From NCBI RefSeq assembly GCF_002197845.1, contig NZ_NIDE01000001.1, positions 682,001-746,000 on the forward strand: a stretch of DNA of 64,000 bases. Reading direction: 5' to 3'. The position numbers were made by a program, and so were the translations under genes. Below are positions 27,693 to 36,261 of the stretch, piece by piece. Origin of the DNA: Fimbriiglobus ruber (lineage in GTDB: Bacteria > Planctomycetota > Planctomycetia > Gemmatales > Gemmataceae). Position 1 is the stretch's first letter; each line of letters begins with the position of its first letter. Below the pieces are notes generated by a model. That model was not told the DNA's origin and searched no databases. It saw nothing but the letters and a program-made list of their open reading frames with translations.

Positions 27693-29090
27693 TCAGCCGG
27701 TCAGGACGCGGTCGAGGCCGGCGAGCAAGGCGGGTCGGGAGCCGGGGGCCAATCGCCCGGAGCGGAAGATCCCCCGCTCCCCCAGCCAACGGGCGAACTC
27801 CGGGGCAGGGGAGAGGCCGAACAGTTCCCGGACCGTTGCCGCGTCGTGATAGCTGGTCGACTGGTAGTTCAGCATCACGTCGTCCGAGCAGGGGACGCCC
27901 ATGACGTAATTACACCCGGCGGCCGCTAGCAGGAGGAGGAGGTTGTCGGCGGAGTTCTGGTCCGCCTCGGCGTGGTTGGTGTAACACACGTCGACCCCCA
28001 TCGGCAGGCCGAGCAGCTTGCCCATGAAGTGGTCTTCGAGCCCGGCCCGGATGATCTGCCGCTCGTCGTACAGGTATTCCGGACCGATGAACCCCACCAC
28101 GCTGTTCACCAGGAACGGGTCGACCGCGCGGGCCACGGCGTAAGCCCGGGCTTCGAGCGTGAGCTGATCGACCCCGTGGTGGGCATCGGCCGACAGCGCG
28201 CTCCCCTGGCCGGTTTCGAGGTACATCACCTGGTTCCCGACCCACGGCACGTCGCGCTTCCGGTGCGACTCCAAAACCCGCTCCCGACCTTCTCGAAGCA
28301 ACCCCAACGAGACGCCGAAGCTCGCGTTCGCTGCCTGTGTGCCGGCCACGGATTGAAACAGTAGATCGACCGGAGCGTCGCGGTCGAGGGCGGCGAGTTG
28401 GGTGGTGATGTGGGCGAGGCAGCATCCCTGCGTCGGGGCGCCGGTCGCGGTGATAAGGCGATCGATTCCCTGAAGGATCGCGGCCACGGTGTCGACCGAG
28501 TCGGCCGCCGGATTAATCCCAATGACCGCGTCTCCGCAACCAAATAATAGCCCGTCGACTGCCCCGACGAGGATGCCGGTGACGTCGTCGGTCGGGTGAT
28601 TGGGCTGCACACGAACCCCAAAGACGCCGCGGTCGCCCAATGTGTTCCGGCAACGAGTGACATTCCGGATTTTGGCAGCAACGTATACGAGATCCTTATT
28701 CCCCATTAACTTCGCCACGGCCGCCGCGACTTCGGGCGTAATCGCCCAGCGGAGCCGATTTAGCACGGACCCGTCGGTCGTCTCGCGCAGGAGGAATTCA
28801 CGGAACTCCCCGACCGTCATCGATCGAAAGGGGGCGAATGCCGCCGTGTCGTGGCTATCGAGGATCAACCGGGAGACGTCGTCGGCGTCGGGGTCGATGA
28901 CGGGGTTGTCGACGATTTCCCCGAGCGGAACATCTGCCAGTGCATGTCGCGCGGCCGCCCGTTCGCGTTCGGAACGCGCGGCGACCCCGGCAAGCTGGTC
29001 GCCGGATTTCACTTCGTTCGCTTTCGCGAGCAAATCCCGGAGGTCGGAGAAGACGAACCGCTCGCCGCGGACGGTATGCGCGTATGGCAT
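27693..29090 (-). CDS. eutB: Ethanolamine ammonia-lyase large subunit
   Basis: The 465-residue EutB homologue is close to the usual 453-460. It shows the family start YAHTVRGERFVFSDLRDLLAKANEVKSGDQLAGVAA, the barrel motifs RLRWAITPEVAAAVAKLMGNKDL, GILVGAVDGLLFGCGDAVIGINPAADS, DLLFQSVAGTQAANASFGVSLGLL, SADAHHGVDQLTLEARAYAVAR, and the end NYQSTSYHDAATVRELFGL. It carries the substrate and cobalamin sites. It is the first gene of the cluster (41 bases before the permease). A 46-bp-stem hairpin lies about 60 bases upstream of its start. No eut shell protein, aldehyde dehydrogenase or EutR regulator is seen in the window. Confidence 0.95.
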   Translation of the reverse strand: MPYAHTVRGERFVFSDLRDLLAKANEVKSGDQLAGVAARSERERAAARHALADVPLGEIVDNPVIDPDADDVSRLILDSHDTAAFAPFRSMTVGEFREFLLRETTDGSVLNRLRWAITPEVAAAVAKLMGNKDLVYVAAKIRNVTRCRNTLGDRGVFGVRVQPNHPTDDVTGILVGAVDGLLFGCGDAVIGINPAADSVDTVAAILQGIDRLITATGAPTQGCCLAHITTQLAALDRDAPVDLLFQSVAGTQAANASFGVSLGLLREGRERVLESHRKRDVPWVGNQVMYLETGQGSALSADAHHGVDQLTLEARAYAVARAVDPFLVNSVVGFIGPEYLYDERQIIRAGLEDHFMGKLLGLPMGVDVCYTNHAEADQNSADNLLLLLAAAGCNYVMGVPCSDDVMLNYQSTSYHDAATVRELFGLSPAPEFARWLGERGIFRSGRLAPGSRPALLAGLDRVLTG

Positions 29091-29151
29091 TGATGAAAAC
29101 GCGGAGTGGTGAGCCGATATGAGAGGTGGAGAAATTGTATTGCCGAAAAGA

Positions 29152-29265
29152 TTTTTGCCGCAGATTCACGCAGATGAACGCGGATCAGAAAAGAGATTGG
29201 AAAACAGAATTCCTGTCTGATCTCTTTTCTGATCCGCGTTCATCTGCGTGAATCTGCGGCAAAAA
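29152..29265. repeat. Dispersed long hairpin repeat, copy 1
   Basis: Two perfectly complementary 46-base arms (29152-29197 and 29220-29265) flank a 22-base loop; with mismatches the pairing extends outward to about 29142-29275. The arm core GCAGATGAACGCGGAT is shared with the copy at 34949-35040. It begins 12 bases after the stop of the cyanophycinase-like gene (29277, minus strand) and lies upstream of eutB. On the minus strand the stem ends in a T-run, so it can act as a terminator. The length and the second copy point to a dispersed element. Confidence 0.85.
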
Positions 29266-29276
29266 ATTCTTCGGCG

Positions 29277-30518
29277 TTATTTTGCTGCGGCTGGTACGTC
29301 TGCCTCGATCACCTTGCGCTTGACCAGGTCGTACTTGGTTCCCGCAGGGAACGCCTCGTAGTCCGGCTCGCCGTCTTTGACCGGCTTGCGCCGGTCGTAA
29401 AAGTGAACTTTCCCTTTACCCAGGATTTCCGCCTGCGATCCCCGGACGACGATGGCCGTGGCCTCGTCCAGGCCGATGCCGAGGAACTGGGGGTACGCCT
29501 TCATGAACGCCGTCATGTCCTTGAAGCGGTTGCGCGCGGAAAAGTGCTGGTCGATGCCGACGCCGGGGAGGAAGCCGAGCGCGCGTTCGTAGCCTTCGCA
29601 CATCATGATGTTCGGCCCGGCCGGGGCGCCGCGGACCATGTAGTCGCCCTGAATGGTCGCCCCGGCGGAACTGCCGCCGATGACGCCGCCGCGCTTCAAC
29701 ACGTCGCGGAACAGGTCGGGGAGTTTGGTGCCCTCGTAGGCGTCCATGAAGTTCCACTGCCGGCCGCCGCCGAACCAGAGGCCGGTCGCCTTCTTGAGAA
29801 CATCGATCACCTTGGGGTCTTCGAGATCCTTCTTTTCGCGATACGGAATCACGGTCACATTCTTCGCGCCCAGTCGGCGAATGAACGTCTCTTCCGCCTG
29901 CGTTTTGATCGGGTCGGGCATGGAAACCGGAAGAACCACGAAGTGACCGTCCGGGCCACCGCCGGCTTCGATGAAGCGTTTGGCGATGTCCGCCGGCATA
30001 CCGCCGCCGCCGACGATCACCAGGGTTCCGGACGGCACGACCGGCTTGCCGGTTTCCTTTGGCGGGTACGGGCTCCCCACGGCTCGCTCGGCTGCAGACC
30101 GCCGAAGTTCGTTGTAATCGGCGGTCTTCTTGCCTTCGAGTGTGACCGTCCGGGCCTCGCGCTGGGCCGATTCCGCCAGGCGAAGGGTCACAGCCCCTTT
30201 GCCGAGGTTGGACATTGACCGCTTTCGGATCTGAAACACGGCTCCGGGCGGAACGTGAATCCCGACCATACCCGCCAGCGGCTTGGTCACTGGCGTCTTC
30301 AGGAACTGGAAGCCGACGGGAGGCATGTCCTTGAAAGTCGTCAAAATGGGCACTTTGTCCGCATTGTCGAACTCTTTTGGTAACTCGCCCGCGACGATCA
30401 ACACCGGTTCGGCCAGGCCGTAAGGCGAGAGGTGTTCGGCCGGCGGGACCGCCTCTTGGGCGGGGGCGATGAGCGCCAGTGAAACGAACCAGCAGGCGAC
30501 CAGGGCCGAACGTGTCAT
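29277..30518 (-). CDS. Cyanophycinase-like S51 peptidase, exported
   Basis: The 413-residue product has an N-terminal signal peptide (ALVACWFVSLALIAPAQ). After a beta-rich N-terminal region the S51/class I glutamine-amidotransferase-like domain begins at about residue 160 (SGTLVIVGGGGMPADIAKRFIEAGGG). It has the nucleophile elbow GGSSAGATIQGDYMV, with the serine in the GxSAGA motif, and LGIGLDEATAIVV near the end. These are signatures of cyanophycinase and related peptidases that cleave beta-aspartyl dipeptide bonds. A secreted form suggests scavenging rather than turnover of internal cyanophycin; no cyanophycin synthetase is in the window. A long hairpin follows its stop directly. Confidence 0.88.
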   Translation of the reverse strand: MTRSALVACWFVSLALIAPAQEAVPPAEHLSPYGLAEPVLIVAGELPKEFDNADKVPILTTFKDMPPVGFQFLKTPVTKPLAGMVGIHVPPGAVFQIRKRSMSNLGKGAVTLRLAESAQREARTVTLEGKKTADYNELRRSAAERAVGSPYPPKETGKPVVPSGTLVIVGGGGMPADIAKRFIEAGGGPDGHFVVLPVSMPDPIKTQAEETFIRRLGAKNVTVIPYREKKDLEDPKVIDVLKKATGLWFGGGRQWNFMDAYEGTKLPDLFRDVLKRGGVIGGSSAGATIQGDYMVRGAPAGPNIMMCEGYERALGFLPGVGIDQHFSARNRFKDMTAFMKAYPQFLGIGLDEATAIVVRGSQAEILGKGKVHFYDRRKPVKDGEPDYEAFPAGTKYDLVKRKVIEADVPAAAK

Positions 30519-30588
30519 GTCACACCAGAAGCGGGATCAGGCGGGTATTCGATCGCGCACAATTTACTGGTGTGGGGTCGACGTCACA

Positions 30589-30606
30589 ATCAAAAAGTCA
30601 CACCCC
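30589..30606. repeat. Left copy of 18-bp target duplication
   Basis: ATCAAAAAGTCACACCCC, identical to 32153-32170, borders the ISNCY/IS1202-like element at its left end. Confidence 0.85.
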
Positions 30607-32152
30607 TGTCACGCCCCATTAGAAATGTCCGGGGTTTGGCCCCAATAGAAATGTCCTCCCCCCGGGACATATTTCCACTCATCATAGACGTTTTCGCCAA
30701 GGATGATTTGGAGCTGGACGGTACGATCGCTTCGGGTTATCTACCTCCTCGCCGCCGGAAGGATAGGGCTCCGCAGGAGTGCGACCCGAGCGTCCGGCAG
30801 TCGGCTGCATGCCCGCGGGACGGGAGTCCTTGACCGGCTCCCGTCCCGTCGTCTCCGCACTGGCATCGGCCGCTGATGCGCTAAACTCCGGGGGTTTGGG
30901 GGCAGAGCCCCCAAGGCTGCCCCCCACGGTGATCTCCTGGTACGGCAAATGACGCTTCCCGAACCGAATGTGCAGCGTCCCATCCAGTCTCTGCTCAATC
31001 ACCACCCGGCCGCCACGCTCTCCCGGGTACGCTGGCGGCAACAATTGGTAGAACGTATTCGCGAAACGCACCACGTAGTCGTTGCTCACCACCCGCTCGC
31101 TCTGAATCGACAGGATCGACGCCAGCTTGTGATCTCGACCCAACGGTCGATGGGCATCGTTTGGCTGACGCGCCGGCTTGGCGAACCGCTTGTTGTGGTC
31201 GGGAAGGAGTTTCGCCAACAACGCGTTGGCGTCCTCGCAGGTCGTGACCTTGGCCAACCGCAGTTCCTTGACCCACCGATCCTGAGCCGTGCCAAACGAA
31301 CGCTCGACACGTCCCTTCGCCTGGGGACTGTGCGCCCGAATCAACTCTATGGCCAGTTCGCCGAGCGCTCGGCCAAACTGCGTTTGCGCGTCGGGATCGG
31401 CGAGCGGACGTCCCTTCTCGTGCGGCTCGAAGATGCTGTGTCGATCCGTGTAAACCGCCAGCGGTCGGCCGTATTTCCGCAGCCAGACCCCCAACAAATC
31501 CAGGTGCGATTCCACGCTCCCATGCCGGTAAAACTTCGCTTCGACGCGGCTGGTGGCGTCATCGATCATGGTGATCAGAACGATCGTCTCGCCGCGACCC
31601 TCCAGCCACTCATGCACCGAGGCGTCCATCTGCACCAACTCGCCCAAACAAGCCCGTCGCGGCCGACGACTGCGATGCGGGTCACGGCGACGTTGGCGTT
31701 CCCACAAGCCCTCGGCCAGCAACCAGCGACGCAGCGTTTCGACGCCCACCTTCAACCCTTCTTCCGCCAACTTCTCGCACGCGAAGGTGGGGCCGAAGTC
31801 GCGGTAACGCTGGCGGTACGCCGCCAGCACCTGCGTTCGCAGCTTGGCTTCCAGGCAGCGATTCGACGGCTGACCTCGAAGGCCATGCACCAGGGCGCTG
31901 TCACCCTGGGTCTTCAGTTTGCCCTTCAGTCGCCGGACCTGACGCGCGCTCAACTTCAACAAACCAGCGGCTTCCGTAACCGTCCGATCTCCCGATACCA
32001 CCGCCTTCAGAATCGCCAAAACGTCACGCTCGCGCTGACTCATGGCTAGAATGCCCCAATCTTGTAGCTCGGTAGACATACGTCCTCCTTGGCATGAACA
32101 AGGAGGACATTTCTAACGAGTTAAGGCCGGACATTTCTAATGTGTTTCAACA
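30607..32152 (-). mobile_element. ISNCY/IS1202-like insertion sequence
   Basis: The element carries one complete transposase gene. Each end holds two copies of a TTAGAAATGTCC-like motif in inverted orientation between ends: 30618-30630 and 30645-30656 on the left, 32106-32117 and 32130-32142 on the right. These are probable transposase-binding sites. An identical 18-base direct repeat flanks the element (30589-30606 and 32153-32170). I interpret it as a long target duplication, in line with the long duplications known for IS1202-type elements. The exact tips are set by that repeat and could be off by a few bases. It lies in a non-coding stretch between the cyanophycinase-like and hydrolase genes. 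Confidence 0.85.
30682..32079 (-). CDS. ISNCY-type transposase (integrase-core DDE)
   Basis: The 465-residue product has an N-terminal helix-turn-helix (DRTVTEAAGLLKLSARQVRRLKGKL), a second winged-helix part (LAEEGLKVGVETLRRWLLAEGLW), and a retroviral-integrase-type catalytic core. The probable catalytic residues are visible: Asp in LVQMDASVHEWLEGRG, Asp in AVYTDRHSIFEPH and Glu in HSPQAKGRVERSFGTAQD. A beta-barrel-like C-terminus and a Pro/Ser-rich tail follow. An AAGGAGG site lies 4-5 bases before ATG 32079. The frame is intact, so the copy may be active. I assign it to the ISNCY/IS1202 group from overall architecture. Confidence 0.85.
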   Translation of the reverse strand: MSTELQDWGILAMSQRERDVLAILKAVVSGDRTVTEAAGLLKLSARQVRRLKGKLKTQGDSALVHGLRGQPSNRCLEAKLRTQVLAAYRQRYRDFGPTFACEKLAEEGLKVGVETLRRWLLAEGLWERQRRRDPHRSRRPRRACLGELVQMDASVHEWLEGRGETIVLITMIDDATSRVEAKFYRHGSVESHLDLLGVWLRKYGRPLAVYTDRHSIFEPHEKGRPLADPDAQTQFGRALGELAIELIRAHSPQAKGRVERSFGTAQDRWVKELRLAKVTTCEDANALLAKLLPDHNKRFAKPARQPNDAHRPLGRDHKLASILSIQSERVVSNDYVVRFANTFYQLLPPAYPGERGGRVVIEQRLDGTLHIRFGKRHLPYQEITVGGSLGGSAPKPPEFSASAADASAETTGREPVKDSRPAGMQPTAGRSGRTPAEPYPSGGEEVDNPKRSYRPAPNHPWRKRL

Positions 32153-32170
32153 TCAAAAAGTCACACCCCA
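32153..32170. repeat. Right copy of 18-bp target duplication
   Basis: ATCAAAAAGTCACACCCC, identical to 30589-30606, borders the ISNCY/IS1202-like element at its right end. Confidence 0.85.
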
Positions 32171-32300
32171 TGGCGTCATTTTGGGGAGTGACTGCACACA
32201 ATGTCATGTCTGGGTATGCCGTTCTGGGGTCGACTATTCCCAACACACGTCACGCCACATGGCGGCCGTCAGTCTCCCGAACGGCGCGCAATAGCGTGCC

Positions 32301-33149
32301 CTACTTCTCGTCGAGGAACTTTCGGAGTTGAACGAGAACGGGCGTGTCCAGGGTGACGTTGTGGTAAAGGCCTTCCAGCGGGACGAATTGCTTGGGCTCG
32401 TTCGCGGCGGCGAACAATTGCTGGCCCTGATCGAACGGCACGATGTCGTCCAGTGTCCCGTGGGTCATGAAGACGGGCCGCCGGCACTGGCCGATTTTGC
32501 TCAGGCTGTCGAAGCGGTTCGACATGAGTGTGTGGCAGGGGAGCCAGGGGTGGTGAACCTTCGCTGCCGCGGGAAGCGAGGTGAAGGTGCAGACCAGCAC
32601 GAGCGCGGCGTGGTCCCGGCGGCTGGCGAGATCGACCGCGACGCCGCCACCGAGCGAACCGCCATACAGTACGATGCGGTTTGGTGGAAACTTTTGCTCG
32701 CCCGTCAGCCAGTCGTAAGCCGCGTCGGCCGCCGCGTAACACCCTTCTTCTGAAGGTGAGCCGCTGCTCCGCCCGTAACCCGGGTAGTCGTAGATGAGAA
32801 CGGCCCGGTCGAGGGTCGCGGCCAAGTGAAGAAGGAAGTCGCCCCCGTCACTCAGATTGCCGCCGTTGCCGTGACTGACGAGGACTGCCCCCCTTGAGTC
32901 GGGAGACTTGCCGTCGTGGGGTAGGAACCAGGCGTGGATCTTGTTGCCGTCTCGCGAGGTCAGCCAGACGTCTTGAATCCGGTTGTCGGGCGGCGGGTTC
33001 CAGAGAGTTTCCGCCGTCGTCGGCTGGAAAACGAGCCGGTTCTCTAACCATTTCATCGTAATCACATGCGTGAGCCAAAGAAGGCCGAGGAAAACCGACC
33101 ACAAGACGATGAACCGACGTACACGTCTTCGCCAGTTGGGCGCATTCAT
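32301..33149 (-). CDS. Membrane-anchored alpha/beta hydrolase
   Basis: The start at ATG 33149 (MNAPNWRRRVRRFIVLWSV) overlaps the lnt stop by 4 bases, so it is translationally coupled to lnt. The 282-residue product has one N-terminal membrane segment (about 12-32) and an alpha/beta hydrolase domain. The oxyanion region is VLVSHGNGGNLSDGG, followed by YDYPGYGRSSGSPSEEG, a nucleophile elbow YGGSLGGGVA, the acid in MTHGTLDDIVPF and the His in GLYHNVTL. This is the BEM46/ABHD13-like type. Coupling to lnt suggests a role in lipid or lipoprotein metabolism, but that is inference. Confidence 0.85.
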   Translation of the reverse strand: MNAPNWRRRVRRFIVLWSVFLGLLWLTHVITMKWLENRLVFQPTTAETLWNPPPDNRIQDVWLTSRDGNKIHAWFLPHDGKSPDSRGAVLVSHGNGGNLSDGGDFLLHLAATLDRAVLIYDYPGYGRSSGSPSEEGCYAAADAAYDWLTGEQKFPPNRIVLYGGSLGGGVAVDLASRRDHAALVLVCTFTSLPAAAKVHHPWLPCHTLMSNRFDSLSKIGQCRRPVFMTHGTLDDIVPFDQGQQLFAAANEPKQFVPLEGLYHNVTLDTPVLVQLRKFLDEK

Positions 33150-34909
33150 CGGGCACTCTGGGTGTTGGCTGTGGTCGGGTCGATCACGGGAATGGTCAAC
33201 CGGCGCGGGAGGACGAGCCCGACAACGATACCCAGCCAGCAAAGCGCCGGCACCCAGTCGCCCAAGAAGGCATAAATGCTGCCCCGGGCGTCCAAGGGGA
33301 CACTAGCCCGGACGATGCCCCGGGTCTTCTTGGACTTCTCCCACGACTCCTCGACCGGCAGGGCGACGATCCGGCCGTCCGGGTCAATGACCGCCGAGAT
33401 CCCCATATTAACCGCGCGGACCACACTCCGCCGCGCCTCGATCGCGCGGAACCGGCAGACCGCCAGGTGTTCTTCGTGTTCCTCGGTCCCGTCGAACCAG
33501 CCGTCGTTCGAGATGTTCACCAGGAAATCGACCCCCTCGCCGCCGGCCGACGGGTTGTACCGCCGGGCGATGGAGGGGTCAGTATCCTCGTAGCAAATTA
33601 ATACGCCGAACTTGGCTACACCCTTGGCGGTCGGCAAGGTGAATCGCGTCCAGCTTTCGCCCGGCGCGCAACTGTACTCGTGCTTGTACGGCGTGAACGT
33701 CTGGAGCCAGGGGAGTTGGTCTTTGAGCGGAACGTATTCGCCGAACGGGACGAGGTGGACCTTGTCGTACCGTTCCGCACTTGTGCCGTCCGGGCGAATC
33801 AGGAGCGCGGAATTGAATTTCCGCATTTTCGTGCCGGTCCACTCGTGCGCGTTTAACCCGAGCAGTGCGTTCGTGTGTGTTAATTCGGCGGCCTGTCGGC
33901 CGATGATCTGTTGGTATCGTGCGACGCGCGCGTGGAAGTTCGGCATCTCCGGGTTTTCTCCCGAGCCGGTCGCCGCGAACCACCAGTCGTCGGCCCAACA
34001 GGTTTCCGGCCAGACGATCAGGTCAGGCGGCGGCGCGTTCGGCCCGGAGGTGGCAGCCTGCCGAGCCAGTGGGAAATATTCCTGGTCGACCGGCGGCGAC
34101 TCGGGGACGGTGTTGACGTCCGCTTCGTGGGGTTGATCTTTCCGGTACTGTGGCAGGTCGCCCTGGATCGCGTGAACGCGGGGACCGGCCGGGAAGGGCA
34201 GGTGCGCGAGTTGAACGGTGCCGTAACAGATCATGAGAGTCGGGATCGAGAGGACCGCGGCCGACGTGTACGTTTCGCGGGTGAACGTGCGGGGCGTCCA
34301 CGCCACCGGCCACCGCAGCGCCAGCCGGACGATTTTCACGCGCACGGCCCAGTCGTAAACGATCCCGTTTACCGCGGCTACGGCGAGCGAAATCAGGTAA
34401 ATCCCTCCGAAGTCGGCTGCCTGGATCAGCGGGGAGATGCGGTGCATCGCGTAACCCAGGTCGTACCACCCGAAGCCGATGAGTTGGTGTAAGCCGACGT
34501 ATTGCAGGAACGGGAACCCGGTCGGGAAGTGCATGCGGACGTATTCGAGCCCGACCCAGACTGCGGGAAACGTCGCCGCGAGCGGCAGCCCGAACCGGTC
34601 GAGCTTTCGCAACAGCAAGAGAGCCAGCGGCCAGTAGAGCGCGCAGTAAATTGTGATCCCGGGCCACGCGAACAGAGCCATCATCGGGTGGGCGACCCGC
34701 ACCCATTTGACTGCCAGTCCGAAGAAGACGAGTCCACCCAGAAACGCGGCTCCGTACCGCCGCCACGGCCCCACTCCCGCGGCGCGAACGAGCGTCAGGA
34801 ACGGCACCATCGCGACGAACGCGACCGGGCCGAGGTCGAGTGGGAAAAAGGCCGTCCAGAGCAGCAACGCGGACAGAATCGCCGGCAAAAATACGCGTGC
34901 GGGTTTCAC
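33146..34909 (-). CDS. lnt: Apolipoprotein N-acyltransferase
   Basis: This 587-residue inner-membrane enzyme adds the third acyl chain to lipoproteins. The N-terminal half holds about seven to eight membrane segments. A nitrilase-like periplasmic domain follows, with the Glu-Lys-Cys triad visible as Glu302 (VWPETCWADD), Lys383 (YDKVHLVPFGEYVP) and Cys439 (VLICYEDTDP). Other markers are GLEYVRMHFPTGFPF and VVRAVNMGISAVIDPDGRI. It is somewhat longer than the usual 500-520 residues. It fits the several lipobox proteins in the window and a Gram-negative-style envelope. Its stop overlaps the start of the alpha/beta hydrolase. Confidence 0.95.
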   Translation of the reverse strand: MKPARVFLPAILSALLLWTAFFPLDLGPVAFVAMVPFLTLVRAAGVGPWRRYGAAFLGGLVFFGLAVKWVRVAHPMMALFAWPGITIYCALYWPLALLLLRKLDRFGLPLAATFPAVWVGLEYVRMHFPTGFPFLQYVGLHQLIGFGWYDLGYAMHRISPLIQAADFGGIYLISLAVAAVNGIVYDWAVRVKIVRLALRWPVAWTPRTFTRETYTSAAVLSIPTLMICYGTVQLAHLPFPAGPRVHAIQGDLPQYRKDQPHEADVNTVPESPPVDQEYFPLARQAATSGPNAPPPDLIVWPETCWADDWWFAATGSGENPEMPNFHARVARYQQIIGRQAAELTHTNALLGLNAHEWTGTKMRKFNSALLIRPDGTSAERYDKVHLVPFGEYVPLKDQLPWLQTFTPYKHEYSCAPGESWTRFTLPTAKGVAKFGVLICYEDTDPSIARRYNPSAGGEGVDFLVNISNDGWFDGTEEHEEHLAVCRFRAIEARRSVVRAVNMGISAVIDPDGRIVALPVEESWEKSKKTRGIVRASVPLDARGSIYAFLGDWVPALCWLGIVVGLVLPRRLTIPVIDPTTANTQSAR

Positions 34910-34948
34910 AAGGAATCCTTCCGGCGAATCTACAGGGATTAAAAATCG

Positions 34949-35040
34949 TTTTTGCCGCAGATCAACGCAGATGAACGCGGATTAGAACACAGATCCGATA
35001 TTTCACATCCGCGTTCATCTGCGTTGATCTGCGGCAAAAA
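34949..35040. repeat. Dispersed long hairpin repeat, copy 2
   Basis: Perfectly complementary 34-base arms (34949-34982 and 35007-35040) flank a 24-base loop. The arm core GCAGATGAACGCGGAT matches copy 1 at 29152-29265, while the loop differs. It sits directly after the stop of moeA (35047, minus strand) and about 40 bases upstream of the lnt start, the same placement as copy 1. On the minus strand it ends in a T-run and could terminate the moeA transcript. Confidence 0.85.
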
Positions 35041-35046
35041 ACTGAT

Positions 35047-36261
35047 TTACAGAACCACCACATCGACTACATGGCCCGCGGCATATTTTACCTCGCCCGC
35101 CGGCAGGGCGAGCAGGGCGTCGGCCGTGAGCAGCGCGCGAAGGTCGGCCGAGCCGAACCACGAGAGCGGTTGGACGCGCTGGCCGTCGGGGCTCTCCACT
35201 CTCTTCCCCGGGTGGTAAGTCGGGCGGTCGTTCGTCGTCGCCAACGGGGCAGTGAGTGGCAGGCGGAGGCTCGGCGGCGGGGCAGGGGGGCGACCAGCCA
35301 GCGCGAGGAGTGCCGGCCGCACGAATAGCTCGAAGCAGACGAGCGCGCTCACCGGATTGCCGGGTAGACCGAAGACCAGGGTGTTGCCCCGCGTGCCGAA
35401 GAGGAGCGGCTTGCCCGGCTTCATGCGGACGTGGTGGAAATGCGTTTCCACTCCGAGCCCGCGCAGCACGTCCGGTACGAGGTCAAACTTCCCGGCCGAA
35501 ACGCCGCCGGCCAGGAGCAGCACGTCCGTCGTGTCCAACCCTTCGCGGATCACGGCTCGTAAGGCGGTCTCGTCGTCGCGGCCGATGCCGAGGTAACGCG
35601 GTTGTCCTCCCGCTCGACTTGCCTGGGCAGTGAGCATCGGGCCGTTGCTGTTGCGAATCTGTCCCGGCCCGGGAACGGTCGGCGCTTCGACCAATTCGTT
35701 CCCGGTCGCCAACACACCGACACGAGCGGGCGGAATCGTCAGCGCATCCACCCGACCGACACCAGCGAGCAATCCCAGGGCCATAGGCGACAGCACCGTC
35801 CCGCTTGGGACGGCCACATTTCCGGCGCGAATCTCTTGGGCGCGGGGAACGATGTTTTTCCCGGACGTGATTGCGGGATCGGCGACCCGCACGCGGCCGC
35901 CGCCCAGAACTTCCGTTCGCTCCTTCATCACCACGGCGTCCGCGCCGGCCGGCACAGGTGCCCCCGTATAAAGGGCCGTTGCCTGTCCGGCGCCGACGGT
36001 CTTGGTCGGCACGGCCCCCGCGGCGATCTCCTCGACAACGACCAACTCGCCAGCCCCGCTTGGGAGGTCCGCCGTGCGGACCGCGTAGCCGTCCATCATC
36101 GATTTGGCGAACGGCGGCGAGTCGAGGTCCGCGCGGACGTCTTTCGCCAGCACGCGGCCGAGGGCGGCCGGCGTGAGAGGCGTCATTTCCGGCTTCAGCG
36201 GGCGAGCGAACCGGAGAACAATGTCGAGCGCGGCCGCGACGTCGAGCATATCCCCACTCAT
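35047..36261 (-). CDS. moeA: Molybdopterin molybdenumtransferase
   Basis: The start at ATG 36261 (MSGDMLDVAAALDIVL) gives 404 residues, the usual MoeA length; ATG 36249 is an equally possible start. Family motifs are DSPPFAKSMMDGYAVRTADL, TALYTGAPVPAGADAVVMKERTE, RVGVLATGNELVEAPTVPGPGQIRNSNGPML, DVLLLAGGVSAGKFDLVPDVL and HHVRMKPGKPLLFGTRGNTLVFGLPGNPVSALVCFELF. The enzyme inserts molybdate into adenylylated molybdopterin to finish the molybdenum cofactor. No other moa/mob/moe gene and no molybdoenzyme is in the window. The reading frame stays open further upstream but without homology. Confidence 0.94.
   Translation of the reverse strand: MSGDMLDVAAALDIVLRFARPLKPEMTPLTPAALGRVLAKDVRADLDSPPFAKSMMDGYAVRTADLPSGAGELVVVEEIAAGAVPTKTVGAGQATALYTGAPVPAGADAVVMKERTEVLGGGRVRVADPAITSGKNIVPRAQEIRAGNVAVPSGTVLSPMALGLLAGVGRVDALTIPPARVGVLATGNELVEAPTVPGPGQIRNSNGPMLTAQASRAGGQPRYLGIGRDDETALRAVIREGLDTTDVLLLAGGVSAGKFDLVPDVLRGLGVETHFHHVRMKPGKPLLFGTRGNTLVFGLPGNPVSALVCFELFVRPALLALAGRPPAPPPSLRLPLTAPLATTNDRPTYHPGKRVESPDGQRVQPLSWFGSADLRALLTADALLALPAGEVKYAAGHVVDVVVL

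Noticed and set aside
24399-29090. Eut bacterial microcompartment locus
   Set aside because: No shell proteins (EutS, EutL, EutK, EutM, EutN) or EutG/EutE genes are present; only lyase, permease and amidase.
29152-29265. Possible tRNA or small-RNA gene
   Set aside because: One long perfect stem with no cloverleaf. It fits a dispersed palindrome or terminator.
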